Source of the DNA: JBBQZP01 sp038207585
Lineage (GTDB): Bacteria > Pseudomonadota > Alphaproteobacteria > Rhodobacterales > Rhodobacteraceae
NCBI GenBank assembly: GCA_038207585.1
Contig: JBBQZP010000037.1
Span: 1-33,606, forward strand
Reading direction: 5' to 3'
Length of the DNA: 33,606 nucleotides
Below the pieces are notes generated by a model. It saw nothing but the letters and a program-made list of their open reading frames with translations. It had not been told where the DNA came from and made no database searches. The position numbers and the translations under genes were made by a program. Shown one piece after another: positions 27,060-33,606 of the stretch (position 1 is its first letter; every line of letters starts with the position of its first letter).

Positions 27060-29471
27060 GTGTTCCTTGCGCATACTCAGACCACCCCAAAGTTGGCCTC
27101 ACAGGTTCTTGCGGCCGCCGAAGCCGCCGCGCGGGCCATTCCACCAGCCTTTCCGCTGGATGCCACGGTGGCGGTGAACCCGTTCCTTGGCCAGACACAT
27201 ATGGATCTGGCACATGCGTCGGCGCGTCTGGCCCGCGTTGCTGGCGTCGGTCTGACCTTGCCACGGGCCGAACTTGCCGCGAGGGTTGAGGCGGGCGAGA
27301 TCAGCGCGGATGACCTTGCCGCAGCACTGATCGCCTCACCCTCAGCGGTCAAACCGCAGGATCTGGCCTGGCTGAAAACCCGGATGCATGTGCCATCGCC
27401 CGTAGCGCAGGCGCTGCCCAGCGTGGCGGAACTGGCGGCGCGGGCGACTGGCACCGACGGTAGGGGCACCGACTGTAGGGATACCGACTGGCCCGCCATC
27501 ATCGCGCGCAGCTTTGGCCTTTGGGCGGCAGGGTATTTCGACCGGGGGCAGGCGCTTTGGGCGCCCCGTCCGGGGCAGTCTGCCTTCGCCGCGTGGCGGG
27601 AATGGGCCACGCATGATCTGACGCCCGAGATTGCAGGCCTGACCGGATTTTCCGCCCATGTCTCAGAAGCGCCCGACACGGCCGAGCGCGCCGTCCTGCG
27701 GGCGGCTGACCGGCTGGGGCTGACCGCTGACGCCGCCGAGACAGTCTTTCACCGGTTGCTGGTGGATCTTGGTGGCTGGTCGCAACACGCCCGCTGGCTT
27801 TTGTGGCAGGCCGAACTGACGGGCGGCACAGATGCCACGCTGACCGATCTTCTGGCGATACGGCTGATCTGGGAAGAGGCTCTGCTGGCCCATTGCCCGG
27901 CGATTGTCGGGGACTGGCAGACTACCGTCGCCGCACATGCAGCACCACTTGTGCCATCGCCCGATCAAACGCTGGACGCGATCCTGCAAGACGCGGCCGA
28001 GCGGGCACATCAGCGCAAGCTGGCAGCACTGCTGACTGGCCCCGCTGACCGTGCGGGCAGGCCCGCGCTACAGGCCGCCTTTTGTATCGACGTGCGGTCC
28101 GAAGTGCTGCGGCGCGCGTTGGAAAGCCAGGATGACGGGGTGGAAACACTTGGTTTCGCCGGGTTTTTTGGCCTTCCCCTCGCGCACAGGCCAGCCGGAA
28201 CCGATGAGGTGCAGGCCCATCTGCCAGCCCTTCTGAACCCTACGCTGATCTCGACCAGCCACGGCGACGATGCGCAAGAGACGGCCACCCGCATCGCCGC
28301 CCGTGCCACCCGGGCATGGGGCCGGTTCCGGCAGGCGGCGGTGTCGTCCTTTGCCTTTATCGAGGCGGCGGGGCCGGTTTACGGCGGCAAGCTGGTGCGT
28401 GATGCGCTGGGGTTCGGGGGCAAAGGCCCGGTGCCTGCGCCGATGCCCCGGTTCGAGGTCGCGCTGACGGCGGATCAAAAGGCGCAGACGGCTGCAGCGG
28501 TCTTGCGAGCCATGAGCCTGACCGCGGGCCATGCCCGGCTTGTCCTGCTGATCGGTCACGGCGCACAGGTTGCCAACAACCCGCATCAAAGCGCGTATCA
28601 CTGCGGTGCGTGCTGCGGCCAGACCGGTGAGATTTCGGCCCGGCTGCTGGCCGCCCTGCTGAACGACCCCGAAACGCGGGCCGGACTGCCTGCACTGGGG
28701 CTGACACTTCCCGACGATACGCTTTTTGTCGCGGGCCTGCATGATACGGTGACCGACGCGGTGACGCTTTACCCGGACACGCCCGCCCCTGACCACACGG
28801 ATGATCTGGCCCGGGCCGGGGTCTGGCTTGCCGCCGCCGGGCATCAGGCGCGGGCCGAACGCACGCTGCGTCTGCCGGGTGCAAAGGGCGATACTCTGGC
28901 CCGGCGCGCGACTGACTGGGCCGAGGTGCGGCCCGAATGGGGCCTTGCCGGATGTGGCGCGTTCATCGCCGCCCCGCGATCCGCAACCGCCGGTCGCGAT
29001 CTGCAAGGCCGTGCCTTTCTGCACAGCTATGACTGGACCGCCGACAACGGCTTTGCGACGCTGGAGTTGATCCTGACCGCCCCGGTCGTCGTCGCAAGCT
29101 GGATCAGCCTGCAATACTATGGCTCTACCGTGGCGCCGCAGGTTTTCGGGGGCGGCAACAAACTGATCCACAACGTGGTAGGTGGCATTGGCGTGGTCGA
29201 AGGCAACGGCGGCCTGTTGCGCCCCGGCCTGCCGTTCCAGACGGTGCATGACGGCGAAACCCCGGCGCACGAGGCGCTGCGCCTGTCGGTGATGATCGAG
29301 GCCCCGGTAAAGGCGATGACCGACATCCTGCGCAAACATGACGGCGTGCGGGCGCTTTTTGACAACGGCTGGGTGCACCTTTTCGCACTGACCGACGGTC
29401 AAATCACCGCCCGTTATCGCCCCGGGCTGGCGTGGGAGGGGCAGATCAGTGCGGCCGGGCTTGCCGCGTGA
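27060..29471 (+). CDS. dabA: DabA, zinc-dependent subunit of the DAB inorganic-carbon transporter (DUF2309)
   Basis: 803-aa DUF2309/UPF0753 protein, peripheral partner of DabB. The family has a carbonic-anhydrase-like zinc site thought to hydrate CO2 one way, so that bicarbonate accumulates inside. The zinc-binding residues are visible: Cys342 and Asp344 in AAFCIDVRSE, His500 in LIGHGAQVANNP, and Cys515 in SAYHCGACCGQTGE. IPPAFPLDATVAVNPFLG near 28-44 is the usual N-terminal signature, and VFGGGNKLIHNVVGGIGVVE near 698-717 a C-terminal one. The start is GTG at 27060 with GGGAGAAG upstream. An in-frame 15-base tandem repeat (27450-27491) inserts extra residues near 131-144. Expected at the inner face of the cytoplasmic membrane. 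Confidence 0.94.
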   Translation: MFLAHTQTTPKLASQVLAAAEAAARAIPPAFPLDATVAVNPFLGQTHMDLAHASARLARVAGVGLTLPRAELAARVEAGEISADDLAAALIASPSAVKPQDLAWLKTRMHVPSPVAQALPSVAELAARATGTDGRGTDCRDTDWPAIIARSFGLWAAGYFDRGQALWAPRPGQSAFAAWREWATHDLTPEIAGLTGFSAHVSEAPDTAERAVLRAADRLGLTADAAETVFHRLLVDLGGWSQHARWLLWQAELTGGTDATLTDLLAIRLIWEEALLAHCPAIVGDWQTTVAAHAAPLVPSPDQTLDAILQDAAERAHQRKLAALLTGPADRAGRPALQAAFCIDVRSEVLRRALESQDDGVETLGFAGFFGLPLAHRPAGTDEVQAHLPALLNPTLISTSHGDDAQETATRIAARATRAWGRFRQAAVSSFAFIEAAGPVYGGKLVRDALGFGGKGPVPAPMPRFEVALTADQKAQTAAAVLRAMSLTAGHARLVLLIGHGAQVANNPHQSAYHCGACCGQTGEISARLLAALLNDPETRAGLPALGLTLPDDTLFVAGLHDTVTDAVTLYPDTPAPDHTDDLARAGVWLAAAGHQARAERTLRLPGAKGDTLARRATDWAEVRPEWGLAGCGAFIAAPRSATAGRDLQGRAFLHSYDWTADNGFATLELILTAPVVVASWISLQYYGSTVAPQVFGGGNKLIHNVVGGIGVVEGNGGLLRPGLPFQTVHDGETPAHEALRLSVMIEAPVKAMTDILRKHDGVRALFDNGWVHLFALTDGQITARYRPGLAWEGQISAAGLAA
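27450..27491 (+). repeat. In-frame 15-base tandem repeat inside dabA
   Basis: Copies at 27450-27464 and 27465-27479 differ by one base (GGCACCGACGGTAGG and GGCACCGACTGTAGG). A shorter third copy (GATACCGACTGG) ends at 27491. The unit is five codons long, giving GTDGR, GTDCR and DTDW, so copy number can change without breaking the frame. Confidence 0.8.
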
Positions 29472-29588
29472 CAAAGCACGGTCAGGTCACGGCGGATTTG
29501 CCAGCCTTCCCGAAGCCTGTTGAGAAAGTGGCAGAGATCAACCCTGCTGCAGCATTGGGTCACAAACCCGCCGGGGCGTGCAAGCGGA

Positions 29589-30248
29589 CTACGGCAACGG
29601 CTCGATCAGCTGCAGTCCGGTGGCCCGGTTCGAATTGACGGCCGTGCCGACGCGGTGCGAGACAAGCACACCCGGACCCGAAGCATGCATCAGGGCCGCC
29701 GCACCATGCCCGGACTCACCCATCCACAGGCGCCAGTCTGCGGGGTTCAGAATGACCGGTTCCCGGTGATGGATAAAGGCCATGTCCGGCCCCGCTTCGG
29801 TGGTGACCATCGCGCAGGTGTCATGCGCCATCCCGTCGCGGTCCCAAGTCTGCCAGATCGCGGCAAAGGCCATCGGAGCGCCATCGCTGCGGGTGATGTA
29901 GAAGGGCAGACGCGCACCGCCCTCGCCCGCCGTCCATTCATAAAAGCCCGAGGCCGGGATGATGCAGCGCCGCACCCGCACGGCCTCGCGGAAGGCAGGT
30001 TTTGTGGCGATGGTATCGGCGCGCGCGTTGATGATCAGCGGGCCATCGGTGGGGGATTTGTACCATGTGGGAAGGAAGCCCCAGCGCATTGCGCGCAAAC
30101 GGCGGCCGTCCTGCGATGTGACAACCGCGATGGTTTGTGTCGGGCAGATGTTGAAGCGCGGCGCATCGGGCAGATCGTTGCCAGGCTGGGCATCGAAAAG
30201 ATGCGCCAGCGCAGTGTTGGGATGGGTGATGGTAAAGCGGCCGCACAT
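29589..30248 (-). CDS. SRAP-domain (HMCES/YedK-like) abasic-site protein
   Basis: 219-aa SRAP protein. The start at 30248 is fixed by the family: after Met removal the catalytic Cys2 becomes N-terminal (MCGRFTITHP) and forms a covalent thiazolidine link with abasic sites in single-stranded DNA, protecting them. Other active-site residues are visible: Asn74 in LIINARADT, Glu104 in GFYEWTAGEG, and the His at 160/161 in FIHHREPVIL. RFNICPTQTIAVV and MRWGFLPTWYK are further signatures. The length is normal. It acts in the cytoplasm at replication forks. An in-frame ATG 43 codons upstream is rejected because it would hide Cys2. It stands apart from its neighbours. Confidence 0.95.
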   Translation of the reverse strand: MCGRFTITHPNTALAHLFDAQPGNDLPDAPRFNICPTQTIAVVTSQDGRRLRAMRWGFLPTWYKSPTDGPLIINARADTIATKPAFREAVRVRRCIIPASGFYEWTAGEGGARLPFYITRSDGAPMAFAAIWQTWDRDGMAHDTCAMVTTEAGPDMAFIHHREPVILNPADWRLWMGESGHGAAALMHASGPGVLVSHRVGTAVNSNRATGLQLIEPLP

Positions 30249-30302
30249 GGCACGAGGATGGGGATTTATGCGCCGCGCAGCAAGACCCGCTGGAACGGGG
30301 TG

Positions 30303-30337
30303 CCGCGCTCGGGGGCCATCGAGGCCCCCGAGCGCGG
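30303..30337. terminator. 15-base-pair perfect stem-loop
   Basis: CCGCGCTCGGGGGCC at 30303-30317 is exactly complementary to 30323-30337, with the five-base loop ATCGA. Three T follow on the plus strand, none on the minus strand. It lies between two minus-strand genes (nucleotidase-like and SRAP). Its strength suggests transcript termination or 3'-end protection, but the missing T run on the minus strand leaves the role open. Confidence 0.55.
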
Positions 30338-30473
30338 TTTGGCACCCGGTGCGCGCGCCCGTCGGATGACCCGGCATAGCATTGGCGGCCAGCGGGCAAA
30401 GATGGATATTTGAGCCGGAAAGAAGGGGACAGGCCCCTCCTTGCTGGTTCGGACGTGACCCTGTTGCATGCCC

Positions 30474-31997
30474 TCAGTTCTGGCCCACGGTCTTGATCCG
30501 CCCTTCGACACCCACCGTGACCTTGCCGGTTTGCGCGATGTAATCCATCACGTCATTCGCCATCAGATTGGCGTTGCCAGCATTGATCAGCACCTTGCCG
30601 CCGCCTAAGGCCGAATAGCCATCGCCGCCGCCAAGGATATAGTCGTTGGTGGCAAGCTTGTAGACCGTATCCATCCCAAGCGGTTTGCCATCGACCAAAG
30701 CTTCGGTCACGCGCGATCCGGCAGGGGCCGAGGGGTCATAGACCACCGTCATGCCGGACACTTGCGGAAAGCGGCCCGCGCCTTTTTCGACCTGACTGAA
30801 GCCGTTTTCCAGCGCAGCAAGGATCTGGCTTCCCGGCAGTTCGGTCAGAACGGTCGTGTTGCCAAAGGGCAGTTCGGTCAGAATGTCGCGCCGCGTAAGC
30901 ACCGTGCCTGCATCATAGGACCGGTCGGCGCGGATGCCGCCGCCGTTGGCCAGCCCGATATCGGCCCCGGTGGCCGCGCGGATAGCATCGGTAATCAGGT
31001 TGCCCACCGCCGATTCCTCGCCCCGCACCACATTGCGCCGCGAATCAAGCGGCTGCTCGGTGGGCCCAAGCTCCACATTCAGGCTGGCATCAAGCTGCGC
31101 CTCGAATGCCTCGACCATCGCCTGGCTTTCGGGATCTGGGGTCACGGTCGCCGTGTCGATGAACCGGAAGTGCGGCTTCCATGAAATCGTGCGCTTGCCA
31201 TCCGCCTCGCCAATCTCCACCGTCAGATCGAGGGGCGACAGATACCGCCCGTCGATCGAGGTTTCGACATAAGCCGTGATTCCGTCATAGGCGGTGGCAT
31301 AGCTGTGATCATCACCCGAAAGAATCACGTCAAACACCTTGCTTGCCATCAGCATGCGGTCATTCGTCATATCGGTCTGCACCACGGCAATCACCAGATC
31401 GGCCCCGCCTTCGCGCGCAGCCTTGGCGGCATTGATGCCGGTTTCCACGGTGGGCAGGAATTTCAGATCACCCGTCGAAGACACCGTGGGCGAGGTGTCC
31501 TGCGCCAGCGGGATCAATGCGATCTTGAGCCCGGCGATGTCTTTCAGCATCACGCCACCAAGCCCCTCCAGCGGCGCGCCTGCGGCATCGGTGATATTGA
31601 TCGCAGCCCAAGGGTATTTCGACGCCTTGACCTTTTCGAAGAAATTCTCGGGGCCAAAGTCGAATTCATGGTTGCCGGGCACGGCAATATCGAACGGAGC
31701 AAGGTTGGTCAGATCAATAGTGTTCTGCCCTTTGTCAAAGCCCGACAGGATCGACGGGCTGAGCATGTCGCCGTCAAACGCGTAGATCATGTTGGGGTTT
31801 GCGGCGCGTTCCGCCTTGACCACCGCATTCAACCGGGCAAAGCCGCCCTGATCGCCGTCCCCGTCAAACTGATAGATATCGCCGATCCCAAGCAGCGTCA
31901 GCTTTACCGTATCTGCCGTCACCGGTGCTACACCAAGCGTCGCAAGGCACAGCGCCCCGGCAAGAGTGCGGGGCAAAAAGGATACAGGGTGGCGCAT
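30474..31997 (-). CDS. Secreted 5'-nucleotidase/metallophosphatase-like protein with altered metal site
   Basis: 507-aa exported protein with a UshA-like layout. A signal peptide (to about residue 28, VAPVTA), an N-terminal calcineurin-type phosphatase domain (30-280) and a C-terminal 5'-nucleotidase domain (RRNVVRGEESAVGNLITDAI, ANGGGIRAD, LPFGNTTV, ATNDYILGGGDGYSALGGGK). The fold signatures AFDGDMLSPS and VPGNHEFDFG are intact. Several canonical metal ligands are not: DxH is DIY (Asp40-Ile41-Tyr42), the usual His before DM is Gln207 (VVQTDM), and GHDH is GDDH (229-231). Activity may therefore be changed or lost, or a subfamily uses other ligands. GGGAGAAC lies before the ATG at 31997. A periplasmic location is expected, with a possible role in nucleotide or phosphate scavenging. 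Confidence 0.85.
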   Translation of the reverse strand: MRHPVSFLPRTLAGALCLATLGVAPVTADTVKLTLLGIGDIYQFDGDGDQGGFARLNAVVKAERAANPNMIYAFDGDMLSPSILSGFDKGQNTIDLTNLAPFDIAVPGNHEFDFGPENFFEKVKASKYPWAAINITDAAGAPLEGLGGVMLKDIAGLKIALIPLAQDTSPTVSSTGDLKFLPTVETGINAAKAAREGGADLVIAVVQTDMTNDRMLMASKVFDVILSGDDHSYATAYDGITAYVETSIDGRYLSPLDLTVEIGEADGKRTISWKPHFRFIDTATVTPDPESQAMVEAFEAQLDASLNVELGPTEQPLDSRRNVVRGEESAVGNLITDAIRAATGADIGLANGGGIRADRSYDAGTVLTRRDILTELPFGNTTVLTELPGSQILAALENGFSQVEKGAGRFPQVSGMTVVYDPSAPAGSRVTEALVDGKPLGMDTVYKLATNDYILGGGDGYSALGGGKVLINAGNANLMANDVMDYIAQTGKVTVGVEGRIKTVGQN

Positions 31998-32138
31998 GTA
32001 AGTTCTCCCGTTCAGGTTGAGACGTCAGTGTGGAATGGAAGCGCCTGCGAGTCAAAGCCCTCATCGCCGAGCATGAAACCAAAAGCATGACGCAGCGCCC
32101 CCATTGACCGGACCGCCCGCCGGGTGCATGACACGGCC

Positions 32139-32477
32139 ATGCTGATCTTCAAGATTTTCCGCAGGGCAGAATGGGTTGATTTTCGCGATGCGGGAAAAAC
32201 CGCAGGCGCGCCGATTGATCTGGCCGATGGCTATATCCACATCTCGACCGCAGCCCAGGTTGCCGAAACCGCAGCAAAGCACTTCACATCGGAAAGCGAT
32301 CTGGTTCTGGTGGCGCTGGATGCCGATCAACTGGGTCCGGCCCTGAAATGGGAGCCCTCGCGCGGCGACGCCCTTTTCCCTCATCTTTACCGTGACCTGC
32401 ATCTTGCCGATGTGGTCTGGGACAAATCGCTGCCGCTGGGCGCCACCGGCCATATCTTCCCCGAGGGTCTGTGGTGA
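32139..32477 (+). CDS. DUF952-family protein
   Basis: 112-aa cytoplasmic protein of the DUF952 family, small proteins of unknown biochemical role often found near housekeeping genes. The start at 32139 gives the normal family opening MLIFKIFRRAEWVDFRDAGK; an ATG five codons earlier is possible, and neither has a strong ribosome binding site. Signature segments are ADGYIHISTAAQVAETAAKH, LVLVALDADQLGPALKWEPS and GDALFPHLYRDLHLADVVW. Its stop codon overlaps the pyrD start region, so the two are probably translated from one transcript. Confidence 0.85.
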   Translation: MLIFKIFRRAEWVDFRDAGKTAGAPIDLADGYIHISTAAQVAETAAKHFTSESDLVLVALDADQLGPALKWEPSRGDALFPHLYRDLHLADVVWDKSLPLGATGHIFPEGLW

Positions 32478-33535
32478 ACACGGCCGAGCGGCTTGGTCTG
32501 GCAATCCTGCACCGGATGGACCCGGAGCGCGCGCACGGGCTGTCGCTGGCCGCACTCCAGGCGGGCCTTGTGCCACTGCCGGGTGTCGTCACATCGCCCC
32601 GGTTGGTGACGGATCTTGCCGGAATGCGCCTTTCCAACCCCATCGGGCTTGCGGCGGGCTATGACAAGAACGCGGTGGCGCTGCAGCCCCTGATGCGCGC
32701 GGGCTTCGGCTTTCTGGAGGTCGGCGCCGCCACCCCCCGCGCCCAGGACGGCAACCCCAAACCACGGCTGTTCCGGCTGACCGAAGACCGCGCCGCGATC
32801 AACCGTTTTGGCTTTAACAACGAAGGGGCTGCGGCGATTGCTGCCCGCCTTGCGATGCGTCCGGCAAGCGAAGTTCCGGTCGGCCTGAACCTTGGCGCCA
32901 ACAAGGATAGCGCTGACCGCGCCGCCGATTTTGCGGCCGTCCTTGCAGCCTGCGGCCCGCATGTGGATTTCGCCACAGTCAATGTCTCGTCCCCGAATAC
33001 CGAAAAGCTGCGCGATCTGCAGGGCCGCGCCGCACTGACCGCTCTTCTTGCCGGGGTGATGGAGGTGCGTGCCACCCTGCCCCGTCCGGTTCCCGTTTTT
33101 CTGAAAATCGCGCCCGATCTGCATGACGATGATCTTGCCGAAATCGCCGAAGTCGCACTTGCCTCGGGCCTTGCCGGGATCATCGCCACGAACACAACCC
33201 TGTCGCGCGACGGCCTCAAAAGCCCGCGACGCAATGAAACCGGCGGCCTTTCGGGCGCGCCTTTGTTCGAGAAATCAACACGTGTTCTGGCAAGGCTGTC
33301 GCTGCTGACCGATGGAAAACTGCCGCTGATCGGGGTTGGCGGCATCGCAACCCCCGATCAGGCCTACCAGAAGCTGCGCGCAGGTGCCTGCGCCGTTCAG
33401 ATCTACACCGCGATGGTCTACCACGGCCTCAGCCTTGCCGCCGATCTTGCCCACGGCCTTGATGCCCTGCTGGCGCGGGACGGTCACGCAGATGTCGCGG
33501 CCTGCATAGGCACCGGCCGCGCCGACTGGCTCTGA
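32471..33535 (+). CDS. pyrD: Dihydroorotate dehydrogenase (quinone), class 2
   Basis: 354-aa membrane-associated flavoenzyme that oxidises dihydroorotate to orotate and passes electrons to quinone in pyrimidine synthesis. Signatures: NPIGLAAGYDKNAVALQPL and GFLEVGAATPRAQDGNPKPR for FMN binding, INRFGFNNEG, VNVSSPNTEKLRDLQG with the class 2 catalytic Ser, FLKIAPDLHDDDL with Lys, IIATNTTLSRDGL, and GVGGIATPDQAYQKLRAGA with VQIYTAMVYHG for the phosphate site. The N-terminal helix pair (LAILHRMDPERAHGLSLAAL) that docks to the membrane is present. The start is GTG at 32471, or the next GTG at 32474, with GAGGG upstream, overlapping the DUF952 stop. Complete in length. Confidence 0.97.
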   Translation: MVNTAERLGLAILHRMDPERAHGLSLAALQAGLVPLPGVVTSPRLVTDLAGMRLSNPIGLAAGYDKNAVALQPLMRAGFGFLEVGAATPRAQDGNPKPRLFRLTEDRAAINRFGFNNEGAAAIAARLAMRPASEVPVGLNLGANKDSADRAADFAAVLAACGPHVDFATVNVSSPNTEKLRDLQGRAALTALLAGVMEVRATLPRPVPVFLKIAPDLHDDDLAEIAEVALASGLAGIIATNTTLSRDGLKSPRRNETGGLSGAPLFEKSTRVLARLSLLTDGKLPLIGVGGIATPDQAYQKLRAGACAVQIYTAMVYHGLSLAADLAHGLDALLARDGHADVAACIGTGRADWL

Positions 33536-33587
33536 CCCGCCCACGGCTTTTCCCGTTCAAAAATATCCTCGGGGAGGGGGTCCGGGG

Positions 33588-33606
33588 GAGGGGCAGACAG
33601 CCCCTC
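33588..33606. repeat. Stem-loop in the Rhodobacterales intergenic motif
   Basis: GAGGGGC, loop AGACA, GCCCCTC forms a seven-base-pair stem cut off at the window edge. It follows a run AAAATATCC and GC-rich GGGGGTCCGGGGGAGG. A similar arrangement (GATATTTGAGCCGG, then AGGGG-ACAGG-CCCCT) lies near 30402-30439 before the nucleotidase-like gene end. Both look like the recurring 3' intergenic motif of this group. Confidence 0.45.

Noticed and set aside
28068..29474. 468-residue open frame antisense to dabA
   Set aside because: It is a codon-bias shadow of dabA, composed largely of Arg, Gly, Gln and His.

Overview
The window reads as chromosome of an alphaproteobacterium of the Rhodobacterales (Roseobacter/Rhodobacter type). 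The evidence is the GC-rich core genes, a MYG1-family hydrolase, an NDUFS4-like complex I accessory protein, entericidin-type lipoproteins, class 2 PyrD and overall protein character. This placement is an inference from protein content; no rRNA is present.

It falls into two halves. Positions 1 to about 14.7 kb are an accessory, visibly less GC-rich zone with low coding density. It holds decayed insertion sequences: an IstB fragment, a truncated IS110 transposase, an IS5/IS427 element with a nonsense codon plus a separate remnant, and an ISKra4 element with two nonsense codons but recognisable terminal repeats. It also holds a flavin-binding PNPOx-like pseudogene with two amber codons. Among these lie intact-looking cargo genes: a secreted glycosidase fused to RTX repeats, a CHASE4-like/GGDEF/EAL protein, a stand-alone SET-domain protein, a four-helix small multidrug-resistance-like transporter, and several small unrecognised genes. 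Two of the unrecognised genes, 6 kb apart, share an N-terminal motif.

A tRNA-Arg(UCU), whose 3' end faces the accessory half, marks the change at about 14.9 kb. From there to 33.6 kb the sequence is ordinary dense core genome: a decayed secreted-protein gene, a GNAT acetyltransferase, a large periplasmic protein, MYG1, the NDUFS4-like protein, uvrB, a PHB-depolymerase-like esterase, small lipoproteins, tRNA-Gly(UCC), a LysR regulator divergent from a dabB-dabA inorganic-carbon uptake operon, a SRAP/HMCES-type abasic-site protein, a 5'-nucleotidase-like metallophosphatase, a DUF952 protein and pyrD.

The clearest functional unit is LysR-dabB-dabA. DabB is a membrane proton channel related to NuoL, and DabA carries the zinc/carbonic-anhydrase-like site; together they would accumulate bicarbonate. 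DUF952-pyrD overlap and are probably co-transcribed. The GNAT gene lies directly behind the periplasmic-protein gene. I found no CRISPR array and no recognisable new multi-gene defence or secretion system. The most unusual signals are the paired small genes with a shared N-terminal motif, the glycosidase-RTX fusion, and a metallophosphatase that has lost several canonical metal-ligand histidines.
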